From Microbacteriaceae bacterium PS02344 (GTDB lineage: Bacteria > Actinomycetota > Actinomycetes > Actinomycetales > Microbacteriaceae), in contig JASCNZ010000013.1 of assembly GCA_029959905.1 (NCBI GenBank), positions 1-62,698 of the forward strand: 62,698 bases of DNA, given 5' to 3'. Both the position numbers and the translations under genes were made by a program. The first letter of the stretch is position 1; each line of letters starts with the position of its first letter. The notes below the pieces were generated by a model. The model saw only the letters and a list, made by a program, of their open reading frames with translations, ran no database searches and had not been told where the DNA came from. This document shows, piece by piece, positions 50,525 to 59,128 of this stretch.

Positions 50525-51286
50525 ATGGAGTTCCCGCGAAGCACCGCGCGCGCGAGCAGGCTTGAATTCGTCGCCCACGCCGGGTCGACCAACGCCGACC
50601 TGCGTGCGCATGCCGACGACGCGGCGGCCTGGCCGCACCTGTCCGTGCTCGCCACGCGCGACCAGACCGCGGGGCGCGGTCGTCTCGATCGCGTGTGGAC
50701 GGCGCCTGCCGGTGCGGCGCTCGCCGTCTCGGTGATGCTGCGGCCACAGATGGATCCCGCGTTGCGCGGGTGGATCCCGCTGATTGCGGGCGTCGCGATG
50801 GCCGACGCGATCACGGAGCAGCTGCCCGGCCGGGACGTGGCCGTCAAGTGGCCGAACGACGTGCTGGTCGACGGGCGCAAGATCTGCGGCATCCTCGCGG
50901 AGGCCTCCGACGACGCCGTGATCGTCGGCGCCGGCGTGAACACCGCTATGACGGGGGAGCAGCTGCCGGTGCCGGCGGCCACGTCATTCGCCGTGCTCGG
51001 CGCGGTCGCGGACGAGGATCGCCTTCTCGTCGACTACCTCGATCGGCTCGATGAGCTGTCGGGGATGCTGTCATCCGCGGGCGACCCGATCGCCGGAGGC
51101 GTGCACGCGGTCGCGACGGCGAGGAGTGCCACCCTCGGTCGCGAGGTCGAGGTGATCCTGCCGGGTGGACGGATGCTCGCGGGCACCGCGGTCGCCCTCG
51201 ACGAGGAGGGCCGACTCGTGGTCGAGGCCGACGGACGGCGCGAAGCCGTCTCAGCCGGCGACGTGGTGCACGCACGGCGGCTGTGA
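50525..51286 (+). CDS. birA: Biotin-[acetyl-CoA-carboxylase] ligase
   Basis: This 253-residue group I biotin protein ligase has the biotin-binding AGRGRLDRVW loop (about residue 50), VKWPNDVLVDGRKICGILAE (about 110-125) and a C-terminal SH3-like cap (about 205-253, GREVEVILPGGRMLAGTAVAL). The helix-turn-helix repressor domain of E. coli BirA is absent, so it acts only as an enzyme. It adds biotin to acyl-CoA carboxylase subunits. It starts 2 nt after the previous stop and is probably co-transcribed with it. Confidence 0.95.
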   Translation: MEFPRSTARASRLEFVAHAGSTNADLRAHADDAAAWPHLSVLATRDQTAGRGRLDRVWTAPAGAALAVSVMLRPQMDPALRGWIPLIAGVAMADAITEQLPGRDVAVKWPNDVLVDGRKICGILAEASDDAVIVGAGVNTAMTGEQLPVPAATSFAVLGAVADEDRLLVDYLDRLDELSGMLSSAGDPIAGGVHAVATARSATLGREVEVILPGGRMLAGTAVALDEEGRLVVEADGRREAVSAGDVVHARRL

Positions 51287-51344
51287 ATCCGCACACGCCG
51301 AGACCGCGCAGGGTGTTGTCGGTCCTGGCGGGCACAATGGTGGG

Positions 51345-51899
51345 GTGACGCAGCCTGTGACGCTCGGAGGACGTCCGATGATGCCGCCCCCCGGGGTGCC
51401 GTCGGAGGAGCGCCTCATCGCGCGATTCCGCGCGCACGCAAGGCGACTGTTCTGGTCGGCTCTCCTGCTCATCGCGACGTTCGGTGCGACGGCGTACCTC
51501 TACGGCAACCTGCCGGCGCCGTTCGAGGATTGGATGCTGCTCTCGGCGGCGGGCACGATCATCCTGCTCCTCGTCGTGCTGCCGTTCGTCGTCTGGCTGT
51601 CCCGCACCACGACGATCACGACCCGCCGCATCATCGTGCGCCGGGGGATCGGGGCACGTCAGCGGCGCGAGATGTCCCATGCGCGCGGGTACACGATCGC
51701 CGTGCGGCGCGGACCCCTGCAGCGACTGTGGGGCACGGCGACCATCACCCTCTCGAACGGCGTCGACGACCCGCTGCGGCTGGTCGAGGTCCCGAATGCC
51801 ACGCTCGTGCACGAGACGCTCGCCGATCAGATCGAGGTCAGCCAGATCCTCGCGCACCGCGACGCGCAGGCCGGCGGCGAGTCGTTCGCATCGGCGTGA
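51345..51899 (+). CDS. PH-domain (DUF304-type) membrane protein
   Basis: This 184-residue protein has two membrane helices (about residues 35-53 and 63-86) followed by a bacterial PH-like domain (about 88-165, RTTTITTRRIIVRRGIGARQRREMSHARGYTIAVRRG). It resembles the PH-domain protein that lies between birA and purK in many actinobacteria. Function is unknown. GTG 51345 lies 6 nt after CACAAT (51333-51338). No ribosome binding site is seen, so a leaderless mRNA is likely. Confidence 0.87.
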   Translation: MTQPVTLGGRPMMPPPGVPSEERLIARFRAHARRLFWSALLLIATFGATAYLYGNLPAPFEDWMLLSAAGTIILLLVVLPFVVWLSRTTTITTRRIIVRRGIGARQRREMSHARGYTIAVRRGPLQRLWGTATITLSNGVDDPLRLVEVPNATLVHETLADQIEVSQILAHRDAQAGGESFASA

Positions 51900-51973
51900 C
51901 GCAGGCGGGTCCCGCGCCGTCGGCGCGGTCCGTCGTGATGGGCGAGAATGGTCGAGACGAGAGGAGATCCGTG

Positions 51974-53098
51974 ATGGCACTGCGTGTGGGCGTGATCGGC
52001 GGAGGACAGCTGGCCCGGATGATGATCGCCCCGGCGGTCGAACTCGGGATCGACATCCGAGTGCTCGCCGAGGGGGACGGCATGTCGGCGCAGCTGGCTG
52101 CGACCGCGGTCGGCGACTACCGCGACCTCGCCACGGTCCGCGCGTTCGCGGCCGACGTCGACGTCGTCACGTTCGACCACGAGCACGTGCCGCAGGAGGT
52201 CCTGCGGGCTCTCGTCGACGAGGGCGTCGCGGTGCACCCCGGACCCGACGCGCTGCGGTTCGCCCAGGACAAGCTCGACATGCGGGCGCGTCTCGCCGAT
52301 CTCGGCGTGCCGCAGCCGGAGTGGGCGGCCGTGCGGTCGTCCGACGACCTCGGCGCCTTCCTCGCCGCCCACGGCGGGGCCGGCGTGGTCAAGACTCCGC
52401 GCGGCGGCTACGACGGCAAGGGTGTGCGCGTGGTGCGCGCGGCCGACGGCGCCGACGACTGGTTCGCCCAGCTCGGACCGGGCGAGGCGCTGCTCGTTGA
52501 AGAACTCGTGCCGTTCGTGCGCGAGCTCGCCCAGCAGGTCGCGCGCCGGCCGAGCGGGCAGATCGCGGTGTATCCGGTGGTCGAGACGGTGCAGCGCGAC
52601 GGCGTCTGCGCCGAGGTCATCGCCCCCGCGCCGGCTGCCGGCGACCGTCTCGCACAGGTCGCCTCCGAGATCGGCGTCCGCATCGCCGAGGGACTGGGCG
52701 TCACGGGGATGCTCGCTGTCGAACTCTTCGAGACCGACGATGAGCGCATCCTGGTGAACGAGCTGGCGATGCGCCCCCACAACAGCGGCCACTGGAGCCA
52801 GGACGGCGCGGTGACCGGCCAGTTCGAGCAGCACCTGCGCGCCGTCGCCGATCTGCCGCTCGGTGCGACCGCTCCTCGCGCCCCCTGGACCGTGATGGTG
52901 AACATCCTCGGCGGCCCGCAGGATGCGACGATCGACGAGCGCTTCGATGCGGCGATGTCGGCACACCCCGATGCGAAGATCCACACCTACGGCAAGGCCT
53001 CGCGCCCCGGCCGCAAGGTGGGTCACGTGAATGCGACCGGCGACGATCTCGACGACGCGGTGTATACCGCCCGGGCTGCCGCCGCGCACTTCGACTGA
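51974..53098 (+). CDS. purK: 5-(carboxyamino)imidazole ribonucleotide synthase
   Basis: This 374-residue ATP-grasp enzyme converts AIR, bicarbonate and ATP to N5-CAIR. Visible elements are [13 protein letters not shown] (residue about 4), [24 protein letters not shown] (ATP-grasp loop), [19 protein letters not shown] and [18 protein letters not shown] (metal/phosphate binding). The ATG follows GAGGAG by about 7 nt. It is one of the leadered genes; GAGAAT at 51944-51949 is a candidate -10. purE follows, so two consecutive purine steps lie together. Confidence 0.95.
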   Translation: MALRVGVIGGGQLARMMIAPAVELGIDIRVLAEGDGMSAQLAATAVGDYRDLATVRAFAADVDVVTFDHEHVPQEVLRALVDEGVAVHPGPDALRFAQDKLDMRARLADLGVPQPEWAAVRSSDDLGAFLAAHGGAGVVKTPRGGYDGKGVRVVRAADGADDWFAQLGPGEALLVEELVPFVRELAQQVARRPSGQIAVYPVVETVQRDGVCAEVIAPAPAAGDRLAQVASEIGVRIAEGLGVTGMLAVELFETDDERILVNELAMRPHNSGHWSQDGAVTGQFEQHLRAVADLPLGATAPRAPWTVMVNILGGPQDATIDERFDAAMSAHPDAKIHTYGKASRPGRKVGHVNATGDDLDDAVYTARAAAAHFD

Positions 53099-53171
53099 TT
53101 CGCCGCATCGCCGTGGGGCCAGGCCGCGCGCCTTCGGGGGATTCCCCGGAGCGAGACCGTACCCTGTTCTG

Positions 53172-53687
53172 GTGACCGAGCCTCTGTACTCCTCCGAGAC
53201 CCCGCTCGTCGGCGTCATCATGGGTTCCGACTCCGACTGGCGCGTGATGAGCGATGCCTCCCAGGCGCTGAGCGACTTCGGCATCCCGCACGAGGTCGAG
53301 GTGGTCTCCGCCCACCGCACCCCCGACAAGCTCATGAGCTACGCCCGCGAGGCACGGGGTCGGGGCATTCGTGTGATCATCGCCGGAGCCGGGGGAGCCG
53401 CTCATCTGCCGGGCATGGTCGCCTCCATGACCCCCCTGCCCGTGGTGGGGGTGCCTGTTCCGCTCGCGTACCTCGACGGCATGGACTCGCTGCTCTCGAT
53501 CGTGCAGATGCCGGCGGGCATCCCGGTGGCGACCGTGTCGATCGGGGGAGCCCGCAACGCCGGACTCCTCGCCGCGCGCATCCTGGCGACGTCCGACGAC
53601 GACCTCGCAGATCGGATCGAGGCGTTCGCGCGCGACCTCGAGGCGCAGGTCGAGGCGAAGAACGCGCGGCTGAAGGCAGCCCTGTGA
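53172..53687 (+). CDS. purE: N5-carboxyaminoimidazole ribonucleotide mutase
   Basis: This 171-residue class I PurE rearranges N5-CAIR to CAIR. The motifs [28 protein letters not shown] and [17 protein letters not shown] build the active site with the catalytic His of SAHRTP and the Ser of GSDSDW. It is octameric and cytoplasmic. GTG 53172 lies 6 nt after TACCCT (53160-53165), consistent with a leaderless mRNA, although purK is only 73 nt upstream. The stop overlaps the LCP gene start (GTGA). Confidence 0.96.
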   Translation: MTEPLYSSETPLVGVIMGSDSDWRVMSDASQALSDFGIPHEVEVVSAHRTPDKLMSYAREARGRGIRVIIAGAGGAAHLPGMVASMTPLPVVGVPVPLAYLDGMDSLLSIVQMPAGIPVATVSIGGARNAGLLAARILATSDDDLADRIEAFARDLEAQVEAKNARLKAAL

Positions 53688-55138
53688 CCCTCGCGCCCCC
53701 GCGCGCCTCGGGGCGTCCGCTGATCGAGACCCATCCCCTCCGTCGGCCCGATGCGTCGGATCCGGCGATGATGGGCAAGCGCGGCTGGTGGCTCGTCGTG
53801 CTGAACCTGCTGATCCCCGGGTCGGCGCAGGTGCTGGCCGGCAACCGTCGTCTGGGCCGCATCGGCCTTCGGGCGACCCTGGTGGCGTGGGCGCTCGTCG
53901 TGATCTCGGTGGGCCTCGTGCTCTTCGCCCGTCCGGTCTTCCTCTGGCTCACGGTGGGGGCCGGGTGGTTCTCGGCTCTCGTGCTCACGCTCGTGCAGAT
54001 CCTGCTCGTCGGCTACGCCGTGCTGTGGGCCGTGCTCACCTTCGACGTCCTCCGGCTCGTACGGCTGGTGCGCACCCCTCCCGTCTCGCGTTTCGCGATC
54101 CCGGTCGTGGCTCTCATCCTGCTCGGTCTCGTCGGGGGCGGTGCCGCGTACGCGGCGACAGCCGTGGGCAGTGCGCGGAGCACCATCTCCTCCATCTTCG
54201 GCCAGAGCGGGCCGAGCCTTCCGCCCGACGACGGCTACTACAACATCCTCCTCCTGGGCGCCGACAGCGGCGATGGGCGCGACTCCATGCGCTTCGACAG
54301 CATCTCCGTGGTCTCCGTCAATGCCACCACGGGCGCGGTCACCATCACCGGCATCCCGCGCGAGCTGCCGAATGCGCCGTTCAGCGAGGGGAGCCCGATG
54401 CGCGAGCTCTACCCGAACGGTTTCGAGGGGCACGGCTCGTCGACTTGCGGATGGAACGGCTGGATGAACCACATCCGCAACGCCGCGGAGATCTGCCGGG
54501 AGGACAACGGCACCGGTCTCTACCCCGATGCCGCGTCGCACGGCTCCGACCCGGGTATCGAAGCCACGAAGGATGCTGCAGAGGGCGTGCTCGGCATCAA
54601 GATCCCCTACTACGTGTTCGTCGACATGCACGGCTTCGCCGATGTTGTGGACGCTCTCGGCGGCGTCGACATCAACGTCACCGAACGGCTCCCGAAGGGC
54701 GGTCCGCCCGAGGGGTGGCACGGCACCGACGTCAACGAGTGGGCGATCGGCTGGATCGAGGTCGGCCAGCAGCACATGGACGGCGACACCGCTCAGTGGT
54801 ATGCGCGCTCGCGGTACACGACGAGCGACTGGGATCGGATGAAGCGGCAGCGCGAGCTGCAGCAGGCGATCCTCGACCAGTTCACGCCGCAGACGGTACT
54901 CACTCGCTTCAACGAGGTGGCGGCGGCCGGCACGGCGCTGATCGATACCGATCTGCCGCAGGACAAGCTGCCCGCGTTCTTCGATCTCATGATGAAGGCG
55001 AAGGAGCAGCCGGTGCAGACGATCGAGCTGACGCCCGAGAACGGCGTCGACGATAAGCAGCCCGACTACGCGTACATCCGGGAGATCATGCAGCAGGCGC
55101 TCCACCCGCCGACACAGACGCCGACGCCCGCTCCGTAG
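53684..55138 (+). CDS. LytR-CpsA-Psr (LCP) family glycopolymer transferase
   Basis: This 484-residue protein has four N-terminal membrane helices (about 28-160) and an extracellular LCP domain (about 185-440). The LCP core shows [21 protein letters not shown] (the pyrophosphate-binding Arg/Asp), [33 protein letters not shown] and the [22 protein letters not shown]rg cluster. LCP enzymes attach teichoic acid or other polyprenyl-linked polymers to peptidoglycan. GTG 53684 is coupled to purE by 4 nt. The location beside glycerophosphotransferase and GT genes suits a wall-polymer locus. Confidence 0.93.
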   Translation: MTLAPPRASGRPLIETHPLRRPDASDPAMMGKRGWWLVVLNLLIPGSAQVLAGNRRLGRIGLRATLVAWALVVISVGLVLFARPVFLWLTVGAGWFSALVLTLVQILLVGYAVLWAVLTFDVLRLVRLVRTPPVSRFAIPVVALILLGLVGGGAAYAATAVGSARSTISSIFGQSGPSLPPDDGYYNILLLGADSGDGRDSMRFDSISVVSVNATTGAVTITGIPRELPNAPFSEGSPMRELYPNGFEGHGSSTCGWNGWMNHIRNAAEICREDNGTGLYPDAASHGSDPGIEATKDAAEGVLGIKIPYYVFVDMHGFADVVDALGGVDINVTERLPKGGPPEGWHGTDVNEWAIGWIEVGQQHMDGDTAQWYARSRYTTSDWDRMKRQRELQQAILDQFTPQTVLTRFNEVAAAGTALIDTDLPQDKLPAFFDLMMKAKEQPVQTIELTPENGVDDKQPDYAYIREIMQQALHPPTQTPTPAP

Positions 55139-55285
55139 GCCCTTCGTCGAAACGCGCTCGTCCCGCGCGGCGTCACTTCGCCATGTCCGCGCGAATGCGG
55201 GCGGGCAGGCGAGTGCCCGCGGCCATCCTCGGGAGAGTGAAGGAGGACAGCCGCGGGCATCCGGCGTGAACACCGGATTCGCCAG

Positions 55286-55320
55286 ACGACGGTGATCGGA
55301 GGGGGAGGGATCACCGTCGT
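55286..55320. terminator. Bidirectional hairpin between the LCP and LAxTG genes
   Basis: ACGACGGTGATC (55286-55297) and GATCACCGTCGT (55309-55320) pair over 12 bp around a purine-rich 11-nt loop. It lies in the 207-bp gap between two convergent genes. The rest of the gap (55139-55285) holds one weaker GCGGGC/GCCCGC stem (55197-55220) and no gene that I can see. Confidence 0.65.
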
Positions 55321-55345
55321 CCAGCCGACCACCGCAACGCGGTGA

Positions 55346-55951
55346 TCAGATCTCGGAGCGCTTGCGGCGCGCAATGCCGACGGCGAAGAGCCCGCCGCCC
55401 ACCACGAGCGCGGCGGCGCCCCCGCCGACCAGCCACGGCGAGACCCCGCCGCCCGTGAGGGCGAGCTCGATGGAGCCGTCGCCGCTGAGAGGCAGCTCGC
55501 TGCCCGCGGCCGCTGAGACCGCTGGGTCGCGCGGGCAGGTCGAGGTCCGTCCGTCGACCGTGATGACGGCGGTGTACTGGCCGATCGACGCGATCGACGC
55601 CACGCGGGCCGTCGTCGCGCCCGCCGAGCTCGTGAAGGTGATCGCGTAGGTGCCCGAGCCTCCCCGGGGCGGACGGAACGTCACGGTCAGGCTGCCGTCG
55701 GCGGCGGCCACGTTGCCGGAGAGAGCGGCATCGGCCGCATCCAGCCCCGATACCGAGACCCCGACGGTCTCGCCGGCGGGGAACGAGCCCGGGCCGAACA
55801 TGATGGTCGAGACGTCGCAGTTGTCGATGATCGGGTCGTCGACCGTCACACTCGGCTTGTCGGAGTAAGAGTCGTCCGCCGTGGCGACGGCGGGCGCGGC
55901 GAATACCGCCGCGCCGGCGATGAGGCTGATTGCAGCCAGTTTCTTCAGCAT
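55346..55951 (-). CDS. Secreted surface protein with LAxTG sortase motif
   Basis: This 201-residue protein has a signal peptide (residues 1-26, MLKKLAAISLIAGAAVFAAPA, cleaving near ATADD), a beta-rich Ig-like domain (about 32-140, with Cys pair) and the sorting signal IELALTGGGVSPWLVGG (LAxTG) followed by a membrane helix and RRKRSEI. LAxTG is the motif of class E sortases of high-GC actinobacteria. An LPLSG precedes it. No sortase is in the window. ATG 55951 follows GGGGAG. Confidence 0.85.
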   Translation of the reverse strand: MLKKLAAISLIAGAAVFAAPAVATADDSYSDKPSVTVDDPIIDNCDVSTIMFGPGSFPAGETVGVSVSGLDAADAALSGNVAAADGSLTVTFRPPRGGSGTYAITFTSSAGATTARVASIASIGQYTAVITVDGRTSTCPRDPAVSAAAGSELPLSGDGSIELALTGGGVSPWLVGGGAAALVVGGGLFAVGIARRKRSEI

Positions 55952-56092
55952 GATCTCCCCAGATCTCACGCGGAATCGCATCCGGACACACCCCTGCGTC
56001 CGACTGCGTGAGCCCTTCCTGCCCCCACGGCAGGTTCTGTCAGGCCCAGATATTCCCCAGTGAGATGACCGTACCCCATCCCGGGCGCAAAG

Positions 56093-57859
56093 TCACGAGC
56101 CGCAGCGCAGCTCGTCGCGTGTCGCCTCGGCGGGCGAGACGGTCGGGGTCTGGCGCACCGAGGTAAGCCGCTCGCCGGCACCGCCGTCGCGGAACTCCGC
56201 TACGACCGTCGCGGACTCTCCGGGCGCGAGCACCACCTCGTGCTGCACCGCCGGTCTCGTGCCCAGCAGCGCGGTCTGAACGGGTTCCTCCGCGCCGTCG
56301 CGCTGCGATCCCGCGAACACCGACTGCTCGGGTCCGTAGATCGCGATGAGGGTCCGCACCGATCCGGGCTCCACGCCGTACTGCCCGCCTCCGGTCACGT
56401 ACGCCGGGAGGGAGCTCGCCGCGTCCTGCGGGGCGTCGTTTGACCACGTCACGCGCACCTGAGTGGTGGGGATGCCGTCGCAGACGCCGGTCGCGACCCC
56501 GACCGTCGCGCGGGCGTAGTAGTCCATCTTGCCGCCGGTCGTGTCGTTGAGGAGCACGCCGACGGTCGCCTCGTCCTCGGCATCCGTCGGCAGGGCGCCG
56601 CCCAGCGACGACGTCGCGAGCACGGACTGCTCGTCTTCGTGGGCGCTCCAGATCCGGATGCGCTGCTCGTCGGCGGCGGCCCCGAGCGCCGCGAGGAGCG
56701 CCTGCGGCTCGGCCGCCGTGAGAGCCGCGCCGAGAAGGGCGCCGGCCGCCTGCGCGAAAACCTCGTCCTGCGCGGCGGGATCCGGCACGACGGCGTAGAT
56801 CTGCGAGAGCAGCACGTCGACGACCGTTTCGGACGAGGCGGTGAACGGGCCGAAGGACACATCGCCGGAGGCCTCGAGCAGGTGCGCGGCGACGACGGCA
56901 TCGACGGTCACGACCCCGTCGACCGTGCCGCCGAAGACCCCCTGCCACCGGGCGGCGATCGCCGGGCCCGCCTCGGCGAAGTCGGGAATGCTGGTGAGGT
57001 TCTGCAGGTAACGACCCGGGCCGTCCTCGAAGAGCGTGACCGTCGATTCGCTCACCGAGAGGGGGACGTCCAGCGGGGGGAAGTCGCGCGTCGACGCCTG
57101 CTGGACGAGCGAGATCCGTCCGTTCTCGGCGTGGATGAGGGCGATCGATCCGATGATCCCACCCGAGGAGCGCAGCTCCGCGTTGTTCTGCATCGCCACC
57201 ACGTAATTGCGCGGCCCTTCACCGCCCAGCATCGAAGGCAGCAGCAGCGCGGCTCCGTGCAGGCCGCCGACCACGGTCGCCGCCTCGGTCACGGTGCCGC
57301 GCATCTCGCGCACGGCGTCGGCCAGCGGGGGGAGCGTCGCGTCGGCGTCGATGCGGCGCGCGCGATCCGCGGCGTCCGCCAGAACCTCGGCCGCATCGGC
57401 GAACGACGGCTCGATCGCGGCGAAGGGCGCGAGATCGACCGCACCACCGCTGAGTCCGAGACGGGCGAGGTCGAGATCGGCGGCGGCGTCGAGAACCGGG
57501 GAGAGGGCCTCGGCGGCCACGTCCTCGGTGATCGCGGCGACCTCGCTCACGGCGCGGAAGTTGGGTCCCAGCCAGGGGACGTAGCCGAACGCCGTCCACA
57601 CCGGATCCGAGGTGAGGTCGCGGGCGGAGGCCGCGTGGCGGGCGATGCTCGCGGCCAGGCGATCCGCCTCGTCGACGTCGCGGGCCGCGATCGCCGTCTT
57701 CAGCTCGCCCGCCCGCTCTCGCACCGTCTGCAGAGCGTCGATGGCCCCGATACCGCGAACCGCCACCCACCCGACGGCCAGGAGCAGGCACGTCAGCAGA
57801 AGACCGACGGTCCATCCCACCCACCGTCGTCGTCGTCGCGGAAGGCGGCCGTCGCTCAC
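56093..57859 (-). CDS. DUF4012-domain membrane protein
   Basis: This 588-residue protein has a basic N-terminus, one membrane helix (about residues 12-35) and a long extracytoplasmic region containing DUF4012 (about 185-440, RNYVVAMQNNAELRSSGGIIGS, VDGVVTVDAVVAAHLLEASG, DPAAQDEVFAQAAGALLGA). The NAELRxxGG motif is the family hallmark. Function is unknown; such genes often lie near exopolysaccharide/LCP genes. GTG 57859 is preferred over an upstream TTG because TTGAAT (57871-57866, minus) ends 6 nt before it, the same leaderless spacing as elsewhere. Confidence 0.88.
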   Translation of the reverse strand: MSDGRLPRRRRRWVGWTVGLLLTCLLLAVGWVAVRGIGAIDALQTVRERAGELKTAIAARDVDEADRLAASIARHAASARDLTSDPVWTAFGYVPWLGPNFRAVSEVAAITEDVAAEALSPVLDAAADLDLARLGLSGGAVDLAPFAAIEPSFADAAEVLADAADRARRIDADATLPPLADAVREMRGTVTEAATVVGGLHGAALLLPSMLGGEGPRNYVVAMQNNAELRSSGGIIGSIALIHAENGRISLVQQASTRDFPPLDVPLSVSESTVTLFEDGPGRYLQNLTSIPDFAEAGPAIAARWQGVFGGTVDGVVTVDAVVAAHLLEASGDVSFGPFTASSETVVDVLLSQIYAVVPDPAAQDEVFAQAAGALLGAALTAAEPQALLAALGAAADEQRIRIWSAHEDEQSVLATSSLGGALPTDAEDEATVGVLLNDTTGGKMDYYARATVGVATGVCDGIPTTQVRVTWSNDAPQDAASSLPAYVTGGGQYGVEPGSVRTLIAIYGPEQSVFAGSQRDGAEEPVQTALLGTRPAVQHEVVLAPGESATVVAEFRDGGAGERLTSVRQTPTVSPAEATRDELRCGS

Positions 57860-57978
57860 GATGGCATTCAAGCACGAACAGCCCGCGCGAGGGGCGGATC
57901 TGGGGAATTGCTGACAGTCATCGGCGCCGCGCTCGGCGGTGACGGGCGGACGGCGTGCGCGGGCTTAACCTGAGTGCC

Positions 57979-59052
57979 ATGAGTGCTCGCCTCCGCGTCG
58001 TCCTGGATCAGGTGGTACAGGTCGTCGATCCCGATCAGGCAGCCGCCGCTCTCGACCTCGCCCGGGGGCTGGTCACGACGGCTCCGGCCGGATGCACGGT
58101 CGAGGCCCTCGTGCCTGCCGGCGGGCACCCATCGGTCGATGGGCTCGCCGCGGTTCGACCCGTGGGGCTGGCCCGACGGGAACTGGCTGCCTCGTGGCAG
58201 CTCGGCATCGCTCCCGGTGTCGGCGGCGGGATGATCCACGCTCCCTCGCTCCTCGCGCCGCTGGTGCGCCACGACCGCGTGCACGACCACGATCAGACGA
58301 CTGTGACCCTGTGGTGTCTCGACGCGTGGGAGGCTCCCGAGACGATGTCGAAGACGAGCGTCGCGTGGCACCGTGCGATGTTGAAGCGAGCGGTCAAGCA
58401 CGCCGATGCCGTGGTCGTGCCGACGCACTCGATCGCCCGACGACTGGGTGAGCTCTCCCGGCTCGGGGATCGCATCCAGGTCATCGCGGGGGCGGCGCCC
58501 TCCGGCTTCGCCATCCCGACGGACGCCGCCGAGCGGCGCGCCGCGACCGCGATGCCGGAGCGCTATGTCGTCGTGACGGGGACGGGGGACGCGCTCGCCG
58601 AGGGTTTCCGAGGGGCCGTGGCCGCCGACGCGCACGCCGTGGTCCTCGATGCGGCCGAGGGGGTCGAGCCGGCGATCGCCGACATAGCGGCCGCCGCCGG
58701 GCTGCCGGAGCAGCGTGCCCATGTTCGGGGCCGTCTTGCTGATGCGGACCGTGCGGCGATCCTCGCCGGGGCCGCGGCGTACGTCGCGGTCAGTCCGCTC
58801 GCATCGTGGCCGTGGCGCGCGCTCGAAGCGATGACCCTCGGTGTCCCGGTGGTCGCTGTCGACAGCGGCACGCACCACGACGTCGTCGCCGACGGGGGAA
58901 TGGTCGTCCGCCCTTCCGACCTGGCAGACGGCGTCGCCGAGGCATCCGGAGGGTCCGCGCGGCGTCTGTCGGTGCTCGCGCAGGACCGTTCTCGCGCCTT
59001 CTCCTGGGCCGGATCCGCCGAGCGGATCTGGGCACTGCACGCCGAATTGTGA
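57979..59052 (+). CDS. Family 1/4 glycosyltransferase
   Basis: This 357-residue GT-B-fold protein (GT4-like) has an N-terminal Rossmann half containing HDRVHDHDQTTVTLWCLDAWEAPETM, then AVVVPTHSIARRLGEL, and a C-terminal donor half with AAYVAVSPLASWPWRALEAMTLGVPVVAVDSGTHHDVVADGG (about 265-305), where SPLASWPWRALEAM replaces the usual SxxEGFGLPxLEA. The catalytic-loop Glu is shifted, so substrate and activity are uncertain. ATG 57979 follows TAACCT (57966-57971) by 7 nt. It adjoins the repeat protein gene. Confidence 0.82.
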   Translation: MSARLRVVLDQVVQVVDPDQAAAALDLARGLVTTAPAGCTVEALVPAGGHPSVDGLAAVRPVGLARRELAASWQLGIAPGVGGGMIHAPSLLAPLVRHDRVHDHDQTTVTLWCLDAWEAPETMSKTSVAWHRAMLKRAVKHADAVVVPTHSIARRLGELSRLGDRIQVIAGAAPSGFAIPTDAAERRAATAMPERYVVVTGTGDALAEGFRGAVAADAHAVVLDAAEGVEPAIADIAAAAGLPEQRAHVRGRLADADRAAILAGAAAYVAVSPLASWPWRALEAMTLGVPVVAVDSGTHHDVVADGGMVVRPSDLADGVAEASGGSARRLSVLAQDRSRAFSWAGSAERIWALHAEL

Positions 59053-59128
59053 TGTGATCGTTGCATGGCACGGGCTCCTGGCGCGTGTTCGCGCGCCGCA
59101 TCCTGTGAATTTCCGCAAGAATGACGGT